A DNA stretch of 64,000 bases. It comes from Halogeometricum rufum (GTDB taxonomy: Archaea > Halobacteriota > Halobacteria > Halobacteriales > Haloferacaceae). The stretch lies in NCBI RefSeq assembly GCF_900112175.1, contig NZ_FOYT01000002.1, positions 186,001 to 250,000 on the forward strand, written 5' to 3'. A program made the position numbers and the translations under genes. Shown here in pieces: positions 44,394 through 52,609 of this stretch. The notes beneath the pieces are model-generated. The model searched no databases. It saw only the letters and a program-made list of their open reading frames with translations, and was not told the origin of the DNA. Numbering within the stretch: position 1 is the stretch's first letter; each line of letters opens with the position of its first letter.

Positions 44394-44596
44394 TCGGAGC
44401 CCTCCTCGGAGGGACCGCCGGCGGCCTGTCCTTCGGCCGTCCACTCCAGGTCGCGCGCCTCGCGGCCGAGGAAGTAGTTCTTCTCGGCCTTCGAGTCCTT
44501 GAAGTGGAGGATGGTGCCGTCGTTCTTTACGTACATCGTGCCCGTGCCGGGCTCGATCTCTTCACCAGAGTAGTCGCACGTGCGCTTCTCTACCAT
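44390..44596 (-). CDS. rpl24e: 50S ribosomal protein L24e, zinc ligands mostly lost
   Basis: L24e makes part of the intersubunit bridge in archaeal ribosomes. The 68-residue protein has the family pattern [21 protein letters not shown]24e normally binds zinc with four cysteines (CxxC ... CxxxC). Here only Cys7 is kept; the others are Ser10, Lys33 and Ala37 ([10 protein letters not shown]). The fold must therefore be held without zinc. The rest, [15 protein letters not shown], is normal. It overlaps Ndk by four bases. Confidence 0.94.
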   Translation of the reverse strand: MVEKRTCDYSGEEIEPGTGTMYVKNDGTILHFKDSKAEKNYFLGREARDLEWTAEGQAAGGPSEEGSE

Positions 44597-44599
44597 TGG

Positions 44600-44824
44600 T
44601 TACTGACCTCCGATGGAGTCGGCGTCGCGCTGGGTCTCGCGCAACTGGAGGATGTCGCCCTCGCGGACGGGGCCCAGCACGTTCCGCGTGATGATGCGGC
44701 CCTGATTCGAGCCTTCGCGGATGCGGCATTTGACCTGCATGGCCTCGCCATGCATCCCGGTCTTGCCAACGATCTCGATGACCTCTGCGGACGTCGAGTC
44801 GCTGGCGGTCTCTTCTGCGCTCAT
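44600..44824 (-). CDS. rps28e: 30S ribosomal protein S28e
   Basis: S28e is a small OB-fold protein near the mRNA exit site. The 74-residue sequence has an acidic N-terminal extension of about 12 residues, then [20 protein letters not shown], the strand [19 protein letters not shown], and the conserved end [16 protein letters not shown]. It lies six bases after L7Ae and three before L24e in the usual archaeal order. Confidence 0.97.
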   Translation of the reverse strand: MSAEETASDSTSAEVIEIVGKTGMHGEAMQVKCRIREGSNQGRIITRNVLGPVREGDILQLRETQRDADSIGGQ

Positions 44825-44830
44825 GGTCGA

Positions 44831-45193
44831 TTACTGAAGTTCCTCGACCTTCGCGGCGATGTCTTCGACCTGCTCCTGCGCTTCGCCGGCGTCGACGATG
44901 GCGGCGGCGGCGGAGCCGACTTCGAGACCCGCGGCGTGACCGACTTCGTCCTGCGTCTCGATGAAGATGTACGGGATGCCCTTCTCGTCTGCCAGTTCCG
45001 GCAGGTGCATCACGATCTCTTCGGGGGAGACGTCTTCGGCGACCAGGACGAGCTCGGCGTTACCGCGCTCGACCGCTTTGGTCGTCTCGTTCGTACCTTT
45101 CTTTACCGTGCCTGTGTCTCGTGCGACCTCGAGCGCCTCGAGGGCGTCTTCTGCGAGGTCGGCTGGGACGTCGAATTCTACGTATACTGCCAT
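44831..45193 (-). CDS. rpl7ae: 50S ribosomal protein L7Ae
   Basis: L7Ae binds kink-turns in 23S rRNA and in box C/D and H/ACA guide RNAs and RNase P. The 120-residue protein has [35 protein letters not shown], read in two halves as [14 protein letters not shown] (the K-turn contact) and [15 protein letters not shown]. The ATG at 45193 was chosen because GGTGA lies 5-10 bases before it as ribosome-binding site and homologues begin MAVYVEF; an ATG at 45202 is in frame. The transcript has a leader of about 110 bases. Confidence 0.96.
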   Translation of the reverse strand: MAVYVEFDVPADLAEDALEALEVARDTGTVKKGTNETTKAVERGNAELVLVAEDVSPEEIVMHLPELADEKGIPYIFIETQDEVGHAAGLEVGSAAAAIVDAGEAQEQVEDIAAKVEELQ

Positions 45194-45333
45194 GTTGTTC
45201 ACCTATTTCCTGCTCGCGGGCTCGACATCCTCGCCGGCGGACCACTGCTGGTCGCGGTCGTTCCCTCTCGGCGAGGAGCATTCATCAACCCCGGGCAGGC
45301 TGTACCCTCTGATAGCTCAGGACCCCATAAAAA
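45194..45333 (-). promoter_or_regulatory. Promoter and structured leader of the L7Ae operon
   Basis: On the minus strand TTTTTAT (45327-45333) should start transcription near 45303 and give a leader of about 110 bases. TCCTCGCCG (complement of 45269-45277) pairs perfectly with CGGCGAGGA (complement of 45228-45236), and a small GACCA/TGGTC hairpin lies in its loop. A box C-like TGATGA is just outside the stem (complement of 45282-45287). The loop between box C and the stem does not match a regular kink-turn. Confidence 0.5.
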
Positions 45334-45456
45334 CGCTTTCAATGCCGCCCTGCCGTGGCACCGGTCCGCACGGCGGTTTGCGGGACGTTCACGCCTCCTC
45401 GACGGTCACCGAATCCGAGCGGAAAGTGCCTTACGACCCCCTCCCGAACGCCGACC

Positions 45457-47709
45457 ATGCACCTCCGGTCGCTCGCCGCCGACCTCCGGGCGGCGGCACG
45501 GGACTCGAACCAGCGACGACTCCTCGTCCTCGCCGGCGGCCGAGACGCCGGTATCGACGCCGCGTTCGACGTTCTCGACGGCGCAGACGTCCCCGACGAC
45601 GAGGCGACGTTCGTAACCGCCCGCGAGGGGTTCCGCTTCGAACGCGTCCACCCCACGCACGCGGGCACCCTCCTCGGCACCACCCGAACGGCCGTCGTCT
45701 GCGACGCCCACGAGGCGTTCTCGCCGAACGTCCTCGGCCGCCTCGCGGGCGTCGTCGCGGGCGGCGGCCTGTTCGTCCTCCTCGCGCCGCCCCTCGACGA
45801 GTGGCCCGAACGCGACGGCGCGTTCGAGGCGTCGCTGGCCGTCCCACCGTTCGACGCCGCCGACGTGGGGGGTCGCTTCCGGACGCACCTCGCGGCGACG
45901 CTCCGGACGCACCCCGGCGTCGCCGTCGTCGACGTGGACGCTGGCACCGTCGAACGCGACGGGGCGACGGACGCGCCGCCGGCCCGGGGCGACCGGTCGC
46001 CGTCCCCGCCGCGGCGGCACGACTTCCCGCGCGCCGCCTACGACGCCTGCCTCACGGCCGACCAGTCGCGGACGCTGGCCGCCCTCGAACGCCTCCGCGA
46101 CCCGGGCGCGGCGGTGGTCGTGGAGGCCGACCGCGGACGGGGGAAGTCCAGCGCCGCCGGACTCGCCGCGGGGTGTCTCGCCGCCGGGGAACGCGACGTC
46201 CTCGTCACCGCACCGTCGTACGGCAACGCCCGCGAGGTGTTCGCCCGCGCGACCGACCTCCTGGCCGAGACGGGGTCGCTGGCGGACCACGACGAGGCGG
46301 CGCACGTCGTCCGCGCCTCGGGCGGGGGGCGCGTCCGCTTCGCCGACCCGCCGACGGCGGCGACCCTCCCGGACGACCCGGACGTGGTCCTCGTGGACGA
46401 GGCGGCGGCGATTCCGGTCCGCCTCCTCGCCGCGTTCGCCGACGCCCCGGCGGCCGGCTTCTTCACCACCGTCCACGGCTACGAGGGGACCGGTCGGGGG
46501 TTCGCCGTGCGCTTCCGGGACCGCCTCGACGAGAGCGACCTGTCGGTGACTGACGTGCGGATGGACGAACCCATCCGCTACGCCCGGGGCGACCCGGTGG
46601 AGACGTGGGCGTTCCGAGCGCTCCTCCTCGACGCGCGACCCGCCGTGGACCCCCTCGTCGCCGACGCGACGCCCGAGTCGGCCGCGTACCGCGTCCTCTC
46701 GCAGGACGAGTTGGCCGACGACGATCACCTCCTGCGCGAGGTGTTCGGACTGCTCGTCCTCGCGCACTACCGGACCGAACCGGACGACCTGGGACGCCTG
46801 CTGGACGCGCCGAACCTCGAGTGCCGGGCGCTGACGCACGAGGGCCACGTCGTCAGCGTCGCCCTCCTCGCCCGCGAGGGGGGACTCGACCGCGAGACGC
46901 GCCGGGCGATGTACGAGGGCGCACGCGTCAAGGGGAACATGCTCCCCGACGTGTTCACGAGCCAACTCCGCGACGAGGACGCCGCGGTCCCGGTCGGCTA
47001 CCGCGTCATGCGCATCGCCACGCACCACGCCGTCCGGTCGTCGGGACTCGGCTCTCGCCTGCTGTCGGAGATTCGTGCGGAGAAGGCCGACGGCGCGGAG
47101 GCGGTGGACTACCTCGGCGTCGGCTACGGCGCGACGCCGGAGTTGCTCTCCTTCTGGGACGACAACGGCTACTCCACCGTCCACCTCTCGACGACGCGCA
47201 ACGACACCAGCGGCGAGTACTCCGCGCTGATGCTCGACCCCCTCACGCCGGCGGGCCGCCGCCTCCACGACAGGCACGCCGACTGGTTCCTCGACAGACT
47301 GCCCGGCGTGCTGTCGGACCCCCTGCGCGACGCCGACCCCGACGTGGTGCGGGCGGCGGTCCGCGCCTGCGACGCCGCGCCGCCCCTCGAACTCGCGGAC
47401 CGCGAGTGGCGCGTCGTCGTCGGCGCGTCGTTCGGTCCGGGGATGTACACCACCGCTCCGGACGCCTTCCGGACGCTGGCGCGCCGCGCGCTGAACGACG
47501 ACGACCCGCCCTGCTCGCCGCGGGCGGAGCGACTGCTCGTCGGGAAAGTGTTGCAGGGTCGGCCGTGGCCCGCCGTCGCCGACGAACTCGGCTACCACTC
47601 GCCGCGCAACGCGATGAAGGCGCTCGGTGACGCCTACGCCGACGTCGTGAAGCGATACGGCGCGGACGTGGACGCCGTGGCGACGGAACGCGCGCGGTTC
47701 GAGGAGTGA
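45457..47709 (+). CDS. tmcA: tRNA(Met) cytidine acetyltransferase TmcA
   Basis: TmcA makes N4-acetylcytidine in RNA, and in archaea acts widely on tRNA and rRNA. The 750-residue protein has an N-terminal DUF1726-like domain and the RecD-like ATPase with Walker A EADRGRGKSSAAG (about 221-233), DEAAAIPVRLLAAF (about 314) and GRGFAVRFRDRL. The GNAT domain has VGYRVMRIATHHAVRSSGLGSRLL, and the tRNA-binding tail follows. The start at 45457 lies behind a CTTACG element 23-28 bases upstream; the frame is open further upstream without family resemblance. Confidence 0.93.
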   Translation: MHLRSLAADLRAAARDSNQRRLLVLAGGRDAGIDAAFDVLDGADVPDDEATFVTAREGFRFERVHPTHAGTLLGTTRTAVVCDAHEAFSPNVLGRLAGVVAGGGLFVLLAPPLDEWPERDGAFEASLAVPPFDAADVGGRFRTHLAATLRTHPGVAVVDVDAGTVERDGATDAPPARGDRSPSPPRRHDFPRAAYDACLTADQSRTLAALERLRDPGAAVVVEADRGRGKSSAAGLAAGCLAAGERDVLVTAPSYGNAREVFARATDLLAETGSLADHDEAAHVVRASGGGRVRFADPPTAATLPDDPDVVLVDEAAAIPVRLLAAFADAPAAGFFTTVHGYEGTGRGFAVRFRDRLDESDLSVTDVRMDEPIRYARGDPVETWAFRALLLDARPAVDPLVADATPESAAYRVLSQDELADDDHLLREVFGLLVLAHYRTEPDDLGRLLDAPNLECRALTHEGHVVSVALLAREGGLDRETRRAMYEGARVKGNMLPDVFTSQLRDEDAAVPVGYRVMRIATHHAVRSSGLGSRLLSEIRAEKADGAEAVDYLGVGYGATPELLSFWDDNGYSTVHLSTTRNDTSGEYSALMLDPLTPAGRRLHDRHADWFLDRLPGVLSDPLRDADPDVVRAAVRACDAAPPLELADREWRVVVGASFGPGMYTTAPDAFRTLARRALNDDDPPCSPRAERLLVGKVLQGRPWPAVADELGYHSPRNAMKALGDAYADVVKRYGADVDAVATERARFEE

Positions 47710-47773
47710 CGCGACGGGGCGGGCCGCGGAGACGGGCGACACGCCGAAGTCGCTCGGCGCCCTCGCTCGACGT

Positions 47774-47938
47774 ATGGAGACGTGCGCGGAGGACGGTTGC
47801 GAGGACCCGGCGGCCGTCCGCGTCTACGTGCCGTGGGACGAGGACAGAGACGTCTGCACGGGTCACGCGCGGGTGCTGGCCCAGAAGGACGGCGTCGTCG
47901 CCGAACCGCTCGAAGGGACCGGCGACGACTGGCGGTGA
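47774..47938 (+). CDS. Small Cys-rich protein, 54 residues
   Basis: The frame from ATG at 47774 to TGA at 47936-47938 encodes 54 residues beginning METCAEDGCEDPAAVRVYVP. Cys4 and Cys9 pair with Cys28 and His31 (DVCTGHARVLAQ) as a likely zinc site of the CCCH type. The chain ends with the acidic GTGDDWR. Third-position GC and the strand/turn pattern suggest a real gene. The family is not known to me. It follows TmcA by 64 bases on the same strand and may be read through from it. Confidence 0.72.
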   Translation: METCAEDGCEDPAAVRVYVPWDEDRDVCTGHARVLAQKDGVVAEPLEGTGDDWR

Positions 47939-47965
47939 CGACGCTCGGACGTTCGGGCGTCGCGG

Positions 47966-48703
47966 TCAGCGGATGCCGACGGCCATCATCACCTCGTCGA
48001 CGTAGTCGTCGCCGATCTTGTAGTGGTCCTCGCGGACCGCCTCCGTCTCCCAGCCGTGGTCTTCGAGGAACGCGATGGCCGCCTCGTTCGTCGCGGGGAC
48101 GGAGTTGTACAGTTTCTCGAAGCCGTGGTCGTCGGCCCAGTCGACGCCCCGTTCGAGGAGGCGACTGCCGATGCCCTTCCCGCGGAACTCCGAGCGCGTC
48201 CCGACGGTGAGGACGGCGGTGTGGCGGAGTTTCCCCGTCTCGGGGAGGTCGAGGTGACACCACCCGGCGAGTTCGTCGTCGACGGTGGCGACGAACACCA
48301 TCCGCGACTGCACCTCGTTGTGCCGGAGGACGACCTCCTCGTGGTCTATCATCTCGCCGACCGTCTCGGCCTCGATGTACGTCCCCTCCTCGGCGACCTC
48401 CTGAATCGCGTCCACGAGGGCGTCCAGGTCCACCTGCTGGGCGGTCCGGATGGTGAACCCCTCGCCGTCGTCCGCCTCGAACACCTGCGCGTCGTCCTCG
48501 TCGTAGGCGACCTGCACCTTGTCGCCCACCTTCCGGATGTAGCCCTCCCGACGGAGAACGGTCAGGTGCGCCCCCAGCGCGGCCGGTTCGAAGTTGAGCG
48601 CTCGCCGGACCTCGTCCTCGCGGACGATGCCGTGGCTCTCGACGTAGTCGTAGATGTCTTTGCGGTCCGCGTTGTCGAACGCCAGCGTCTCCGTTACGTC
48701 CAT
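47966..48703 (-). CDS. Winged-helix protein fused to GNAT acetyltransferase
   Basis: The 245-residue protein has an N-terminal winged-helix part (residues 1-75: DIYDYVESHGIVREDEVRRALN, then LGAHLTVLRREGYIRKVGDKV). A GNAT domain follows (about 85-245) with the acetyl-CoA loop VGTRSEFRGKGIGSRLL (about 168-184) and NSVPATNEAAIAFLEDHGW. Such fusions may sense and modify a small molecule, a protein or an amine; the substrate is unknown. The ATG at 48703 is supported by a TTAACTTTT element about 25-33 bases upstream on the minus strand. Confidence 0.82.
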   Translation of the reverse strand: MDVTETLAFDNADRKDIYDYVESHGIVREDEVRRALNFEPAALGAHLTVLRREGYIRKVGDKVQVAYDEDDAQVFEADDGEGFTIRTAQQVDLDALVDAIQEVAEEGTYIEAETVGEMIDHEEVVLRHNEVQSRMVFVATVDDELAGWCHLDLPETGKLRHTAVLTVGTRSEFRGKGIGSRLLERGVDWADDHGFEKLYNSVPATNEAAIAFLEDHGWETEAVREDHYKIGDDYVDEVMMAVGIR

Positions 48704-48787
48704 GACCCGTGCTACCACCCACCAAAAGTTAACGTTTTTTCGTGAACTCCGACACGTTCGGCCGCCGGCGCGCCCGCGAGAGAGGAC

Positions 48788-49252
48788 TCACCGGCGCGGC
48801 GGCACGTCGGTGAGCAGTCGCGCCACCTCGCGGGCGTCGTGCGTCTGGAGCAGTATCTCCGCCGCCGTTCGCACCGTGGCGTCCGGGTCCACGTCGACGC
48901 CGTAACACCGGGCGTACAGCGATAGCCAGTCGTTCAGGGCCCGGTGGAGCAGGTCCAGTTCCGTCTGGGAGAACCGGGCGTGGTCCCCGCCGGTGTGCGC
49001 CTCCACGTAGACGCCCGTCACCGGCGCGACGCCCTCGCGGACGTACGACAGGGCTCGCTCGTCGGCCCCGCCGTCCGGCGGCGCCTCGAACCGCCGTCGC
49101 TCCGCCCGCGCCGACGCCGCGAGCGACCGAATCTCCTCGACGTGTCCCGAGTGGCGGCCGTCCTCGGCCGTCCGTTCGCCCCCGGCCGCGCGACCGTCAT
49201 CGGTGTAGCCCCCGTCCGCACGCGCGGACCGGGCCGACGCCTCCTCGGTCAT
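48788..49252 (-). CDS. Conserved protein coupled to the ETF cluster
   Basis: The 154-residue protein has an unstructured-looking first 50 residues rich in Ala, Arg and Gly. The folded part has helices and a YVREGVAPVTGVYVEAHTGGDH segment, followed by ELDLLHRALNDWLSLYARCYGVDVDPDATVRTAAEILLQTH. There is no metal motif. Its start overlaps the stop of the FixC-X gene by four bases (ATGA), so it belongs to the electron-transfer operon. The family is not known to me; an accessory or regulatory role is an inference. Confidence 0.72.
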   Translation of the reverse strand: MTEEASARSARADGGYTDDGRAAGGERTAEDGRHSGHVEEIRSLAASARAERRRFEAPPDGGADERALSYVREGVAPVTGVYVEAHTGGDHARFSQTELDLLHRALNDWLSLYARCYGVDVDPDATVRTAAEILLQTHDAREVARLLTDVPPRR

Positions 49253-50919
49253 CCGTCGTCGTAGGAGACGCCCTTGCCGCCGCGCGGGTGGGTCCACTCG
49301 GTGTCGGCGACGACGGCGCACGTCCCGCACTCGACGCAGGGCTGAGTGTCGAGGCTCACGACGTGTCGCTCGTCGCCGTTCGTCCGCACGAACTCGTCGC
49401 GGTAACAGCCGCCGCCGAAGCCCTCGGCGCTGACCGGACAGGCGGCGACGGCCGCTCCGCTGGCCTCGTAGGAGTCGTCCTGCAGGACGATGTGCGGGTT
49501 GCCCACGTCGGTGTCGTACGTCAACTCGCCGATGCGCTCCTCCAGACTCGGCGGTTCGACGCGGTTCGTGTCCGTGACGCGCGTCCCGAGTTCCTCGGCG
49601 ACGACCGTCGGGAGCGTCACGTACGGCGTCCGCGTGTCCGGCGCGATGGACAGGAGCAGCGGCGACCCGTAGAGACGTTCGAGCGTCCCGCTCCCGAGAG
49701 CGCGGACGCCGAGGCGGCCGAGCCGCGAGGTCAGAAGCGAGTCGAGGGCGTCGGTCACGTCGTCGCGTTCGGCGACGGTCCGAGTGAGGTCGTAGCCTCG
49801 CGGCCGGAGTTTCTCCATGACGCCCTCCTCGCGGAGTTTCTCCGCGTACCGCTCGCCCACCTGCTCTGGCTTGCCGCGCGCCGTCGACTGCGCGAACGCC
49901 TCGGCGGCGAGTGCGCCGGCGGTGACGGCGTGGTTCATCCCCTTGATGATGGGCCCCTGCGCCTGCATCTGCCCGGCGGCGTCGCCGACGAGGAGCAGTC
50001 GCCCCTCGTGTGGGTCCCGCAGGGCCACCTTCTTCGAGTCGGGGACGAGTTTCGCCGCGTACTCGCGTTCGTGGTAGTCGTCGCCCAACCACTGCGCGAG
50101 GAGCGGGTGGGTCAGCAGGGCGTCGAGCAGTTCGTGCGGTTCCGCGCGTTCGGCGACGAGGCTGTCGAGGTGGAACACCGTCCCGATGGACAGCGAGTCG
50201 CGGTTCGTGTAGAGGAAGCCGCCGCCGCGGACGTCGCTGAACAGGTCGCCGGAGAACAGGTGCGCGACCCCCTCGTCGTCGGCGAGGGCGAACCGGTCGT
50301 TCACCTCCTCCGGCGGCAGGTCCACCACCGCTTTGACGCCCTGGAACCACTCGTCGGGCTCCTCCCAGTCCATCAGGCCGGCGTCGCGGGCCAACTCGGA
50401 GTTGACGCCGTCGGCGGCGATTATCACGTCCGCCTCGATGGGGTCGAGTTCGTCCATCGTGACGCCGATTATCTCGCCGTCGTCGTCGCGCAGCAACCCG
50501 TTCGCGCGCACCTCGGTCAGCAGGCCGCCGCCCGTCTCGCGCGTCACCTCGTGGACGCGGTCCTCGAGCCACGAGTCCATCTTCCGTCGGAGGACGGCGT
50601 CGGCCCACTCGGTGTCGTGGTCGTGCAGGCTCGTCAGGTCCATCGTCTCCACCCGGTCGCCCGCGACGTTGTGGATGTAGTAGCGGGTCACCGGGCGCTC
50701 CGCGGCCGCCTCGCGGAAGTCGGGGAACAGGTCGTCGATGGTCACCGGCGCGGACTCCTCGCCGTAGATGATGCCGCCGGAGACGTTCTTCGACCCGGCC
50801 TCGACGCCGCGTTCCAGCACCAGCGTCTCGACGCCGTACCGGGCGAGCGTCGCCGCCGCCGCGGCCCCGCCGGGACCCGCGCCGACGACCACCGCCTCGT
50901 AGTGTTCGTGTTCCGTCAT
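49249..50919 (-). CDS. fixC: ETF-quinone oxidoreductase-like protein FixC fused to ferredoxin FixX
   Basis: The 556-residue protein begins with an FAD-binding VVVGAGPGGAAAAATLARYG fold, then has GDAAGQMQAQGPIIKGMNHA, typical of FixC/ETF-QO and geranylgeranyl-reductase-like enzymes. The last 65 residues form a ferredoxin-like part with Cys at about 494, 505, 528, 531 and 534 (ACPVSAEGFGGGC, then CVECGTC), equal to FixX. So FixC and FixX are one chain. It takes electrons from the FixA-FixB flavoprotein and passes them to quinone or another acceptor. Its start overlaps FixB by four bases. Confidence 0.93.
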   Translation of the reverse strand: MTEHEHYEAVVVGAGPGGAAAAATLARYGVETLVLERGVEAGSKNVSGGIIYGEESAPVTIDDLFPDFREAAAERPVTRYYIHNVAGDRVETMDLTSLHDHDTEWADAVLRRKMDSWLEDRVHEVTRETGGGLLTEVRANGLLRDDDGEIIGVTMDELDPIEADVIIAADGVNSELARDAGLMDWEEPDEWFQGVKAVVDLPPEEVNDRFALADDEGVAHLFSGDLFSDVRGGGFLYTNRDSLSIGTVFHLDSLVAERAEPHELLDALLTHPLLAQWLGDDYHEREYAAKLVPDSKKVALRDPHEGRLLLVGDAAGQMQAQGPIIKGMNHAVTAGALAAEAFAQSTARGKPEQVGERYAEKLREEGVMEKLRPRGYDLTRTVAERDDVTDALDSLLTSRLGRLGVRALGSGTLERLYGSPLLLSIAPDTRTPYVTLPTVVAEELGTRVTDTNRVEPPSLEERIGELTYDTDVGNPHIVLQDDSYEASGAAVAACPVSAEGFGGGCYRDEFVRTNGDERHVVSLDTQPCVECGTCAVVADTEWTHPRGGKGVSYDDG

Positions 50920-52607
50920 CGCGGCTCACCTCCGTCGGTCGCCGCCGCGTCCTCGGCGGCCGCGCCGAAGTCGAAGGACCCCCGCTCGACGGCCTCGGTC
51001 AGTCGCGGCAGCACCTCGAACAGGTCGCCCTCGATGAAGTAGTCCGAGAAGTCGCGGATGCGCGCGTCGGGGTCGGTGTTGACCGCCACGATGGTCTCGG
51101 ACTCGTCCATGCCGACCTTGTGCTGCACCGCGCCGGAGATGCCCGCCGCGACGTAGAGTTTCGGCGCGACGACCTGTCCGGTCTCGCCGATCTGTCTTTC
51201 CTCGTGGGTGTACTGCTCGACGTGGGCGTCGAACGAGTACGACCCGGTGACGATGCCGCGGGAGACGCCGAGGGCGGCGTCCTCGAACGCGTCGGCCAGT
51301 TCGAGGCCCAACTCCATCCCCCGCGTCGGGTCGTCGCCGATGCCGCGTCCGACGGCGATCACCACGTCGTGGCCCGTCAGGTCGACGCCCTCGTCCAGTC
51401 GGTCGAAGTCGCTGACCGTGACACGGAACCAGTCGTCGTCGAGTTCGAGTTCGTGGTCGACGACGATGCCCTCGCGTTCGGGGTCCGGGTCGGGCACCTC
51501 GAAACTGCCGGGGATGACCGACGCGCCCTGCGGGTGGAACTCCCGGCGCGGGTTGTCCAGACAGAGGATGGTCGAGTACTCGAACCCCGAGAAGTCCGGC
51601 CGCTTCATGTGCAGGACGCGTTCGAACGTCCGCTTCTCGCCGGCCGCACCGGTCTTCACCGGGTTCGAGATGACCTCCTCGTCGATGTAGAGCCCCGAGC
51701 AGTCGCTGGCGAGGCCGGAGTCCAACTCCGCCTGCACGAGGGCCGAGAGGTCGCGGCCGTTGTTCGTCGCCGGGAAGAGGACGTACCGCGGCTTGTCGTA
51801 GTCGCGCCACGCCTCGTCGCGGCCGTCCTTCACCTCGCCGCCCTCGTGGGTCGCCCCCGCGCGGGCCATGTCGCAGACGATTTCGGTGTACGGCTTGTGC
51901 TGGAAGCGCGCGAGGCGTTCGTCCTCGTGGACGACGACGACGTCCGCGCCGTGCGCTATCACGTCCTCGGCGTGCGTCTCCACGTCGTCGCCGACGAGGA
52001 CCGCGACGACGCGTTCGTCGTCCTCGTCGGGGTACTCGGCGTTGTAGTCGTCCATCAGTTGGCGGGCCTTGCCGAGCATCTCCTTCGACACGGAGACGAG
52101 TTCGCCCGCCTGCGTCTCGCAGTAGACCCACGTGTCGCGGTACGTCCCGCCGCGGAGGGCGCGGACGTGTCGCTTGTCCCGCGTCGGGTGCGAGAGGTCC
52201 GGGTGCCGTTCCTCCGGCGGTCGGTCGTCCACTTCCGACTCCTCGCCCTCCTCGGACCCCTGTACGGCGTCGAGTCGGCGCTGTATCAGTCGCGTCACCG
52301 CGTCGCGGTCCTCTCCCTCCGTCTCCTCCTGCAGGAGTCGCTCCAGTTCGTCCACCTCCTCTATGCTCTGGAGAGCGTTGCCCACCTCGGCGGCCGACAT
52401 CGACGAGAGGTCTATCTCGCCGACGTCCTCGTCGCCGTCCCCCTCGAACTTCTCGATGCGACTCTCGATGAGAGCGACCGCACCGGGGCGGTCCTCGCCG
52501 TCTCGCTCGGCCTGCAGAATCTCGCGGAGTTCGTCGGGGTCCTCGACGTCCTTTATCGCCGGGCCGAGTTCGGAGATGTCGTACTCGGTCGGGTCGAGTT
52601 CGGCCAC
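50916..52607 (-). CDS. fixB: Electron transfer flavoprotein alpha subunit with repeat extension
   Basis: The 563-residue protein is an ETF alpha subunit (FixB), much longer than the usual 320. The first 150 residues are an extension with two copies of a helical unit (about 10-54 and 66-115), each containing a DELREIL/DELERLL helix, GEDR and a second Arg-rich helix (LIESRIEK / LIQRRLDAV). The ETF part follows: WVYCETQAGELVSVSKE, then the FAD-binding SRGIVTGS and VAPKLYVAAGISGAVQHKVGM and VAVNTDPDARI. The start is a GTG. It lies between FixA and FixC. Confidence 0.92.
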   Translation of the reverse strand: MAELDPTEYDISELGPAIKDVEDPDELREILQAERDGEDRPGAVALIESRIEKFEGDGDEDVGEIDLSSMSAAEVGNALQSIEEVDELERLLQEETEGEDRDAVTRLIQRRLDAVQGSEEGEESEVDDRPPEERHPDLSHPTRDKRHVRALRGGTYRDTWVYCETQAGELVSVSKEMLGKARQLMDDYNAEYPDEDDERVVAVLVGDDVETHAEDVIAHGADVVVVHEDERLARFQHKPYTEIVCDMARAGATHEGGEVKDGRDEAWRDYDKPRYVLFPATNNGRDLSALVQAELDSGLASDCSGLYIDEEVISNPVKTGAAGEKRTFERVLHMKRPDFSGFEYSTILCLDNPRREFHPQGASVIPGSFEVPDPDPEREGIVVDHELELDDDWFRVTVSDFDRLDEGVDLTGHDVVIAVGRGIGDDPTRGMELGLELADAFEDAALGVSRGIVTGSYSFDAHVEQYTHEERQIGETGQVVAPKLYVAAGISGAVQHKVGMDESETIVAVNTDPDARIRDFSDYFIEGDLFEVLPRLTEAVERGSFDFGAAAEDAAATDGGEPR

Positions 52608-52609
52608 GG

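Noticed and set aside
45240-45320. Box C/D guide RNA or canonical kink-turn in the L7Ae leader (CTGA and TGATGA on the minus strand)
   Set aside because: CTGA lies upstream of the predicted transcription start and in the wrong order for a C/D RNA. The tandem G-A pairs needed for a kink-turn could not be placed.
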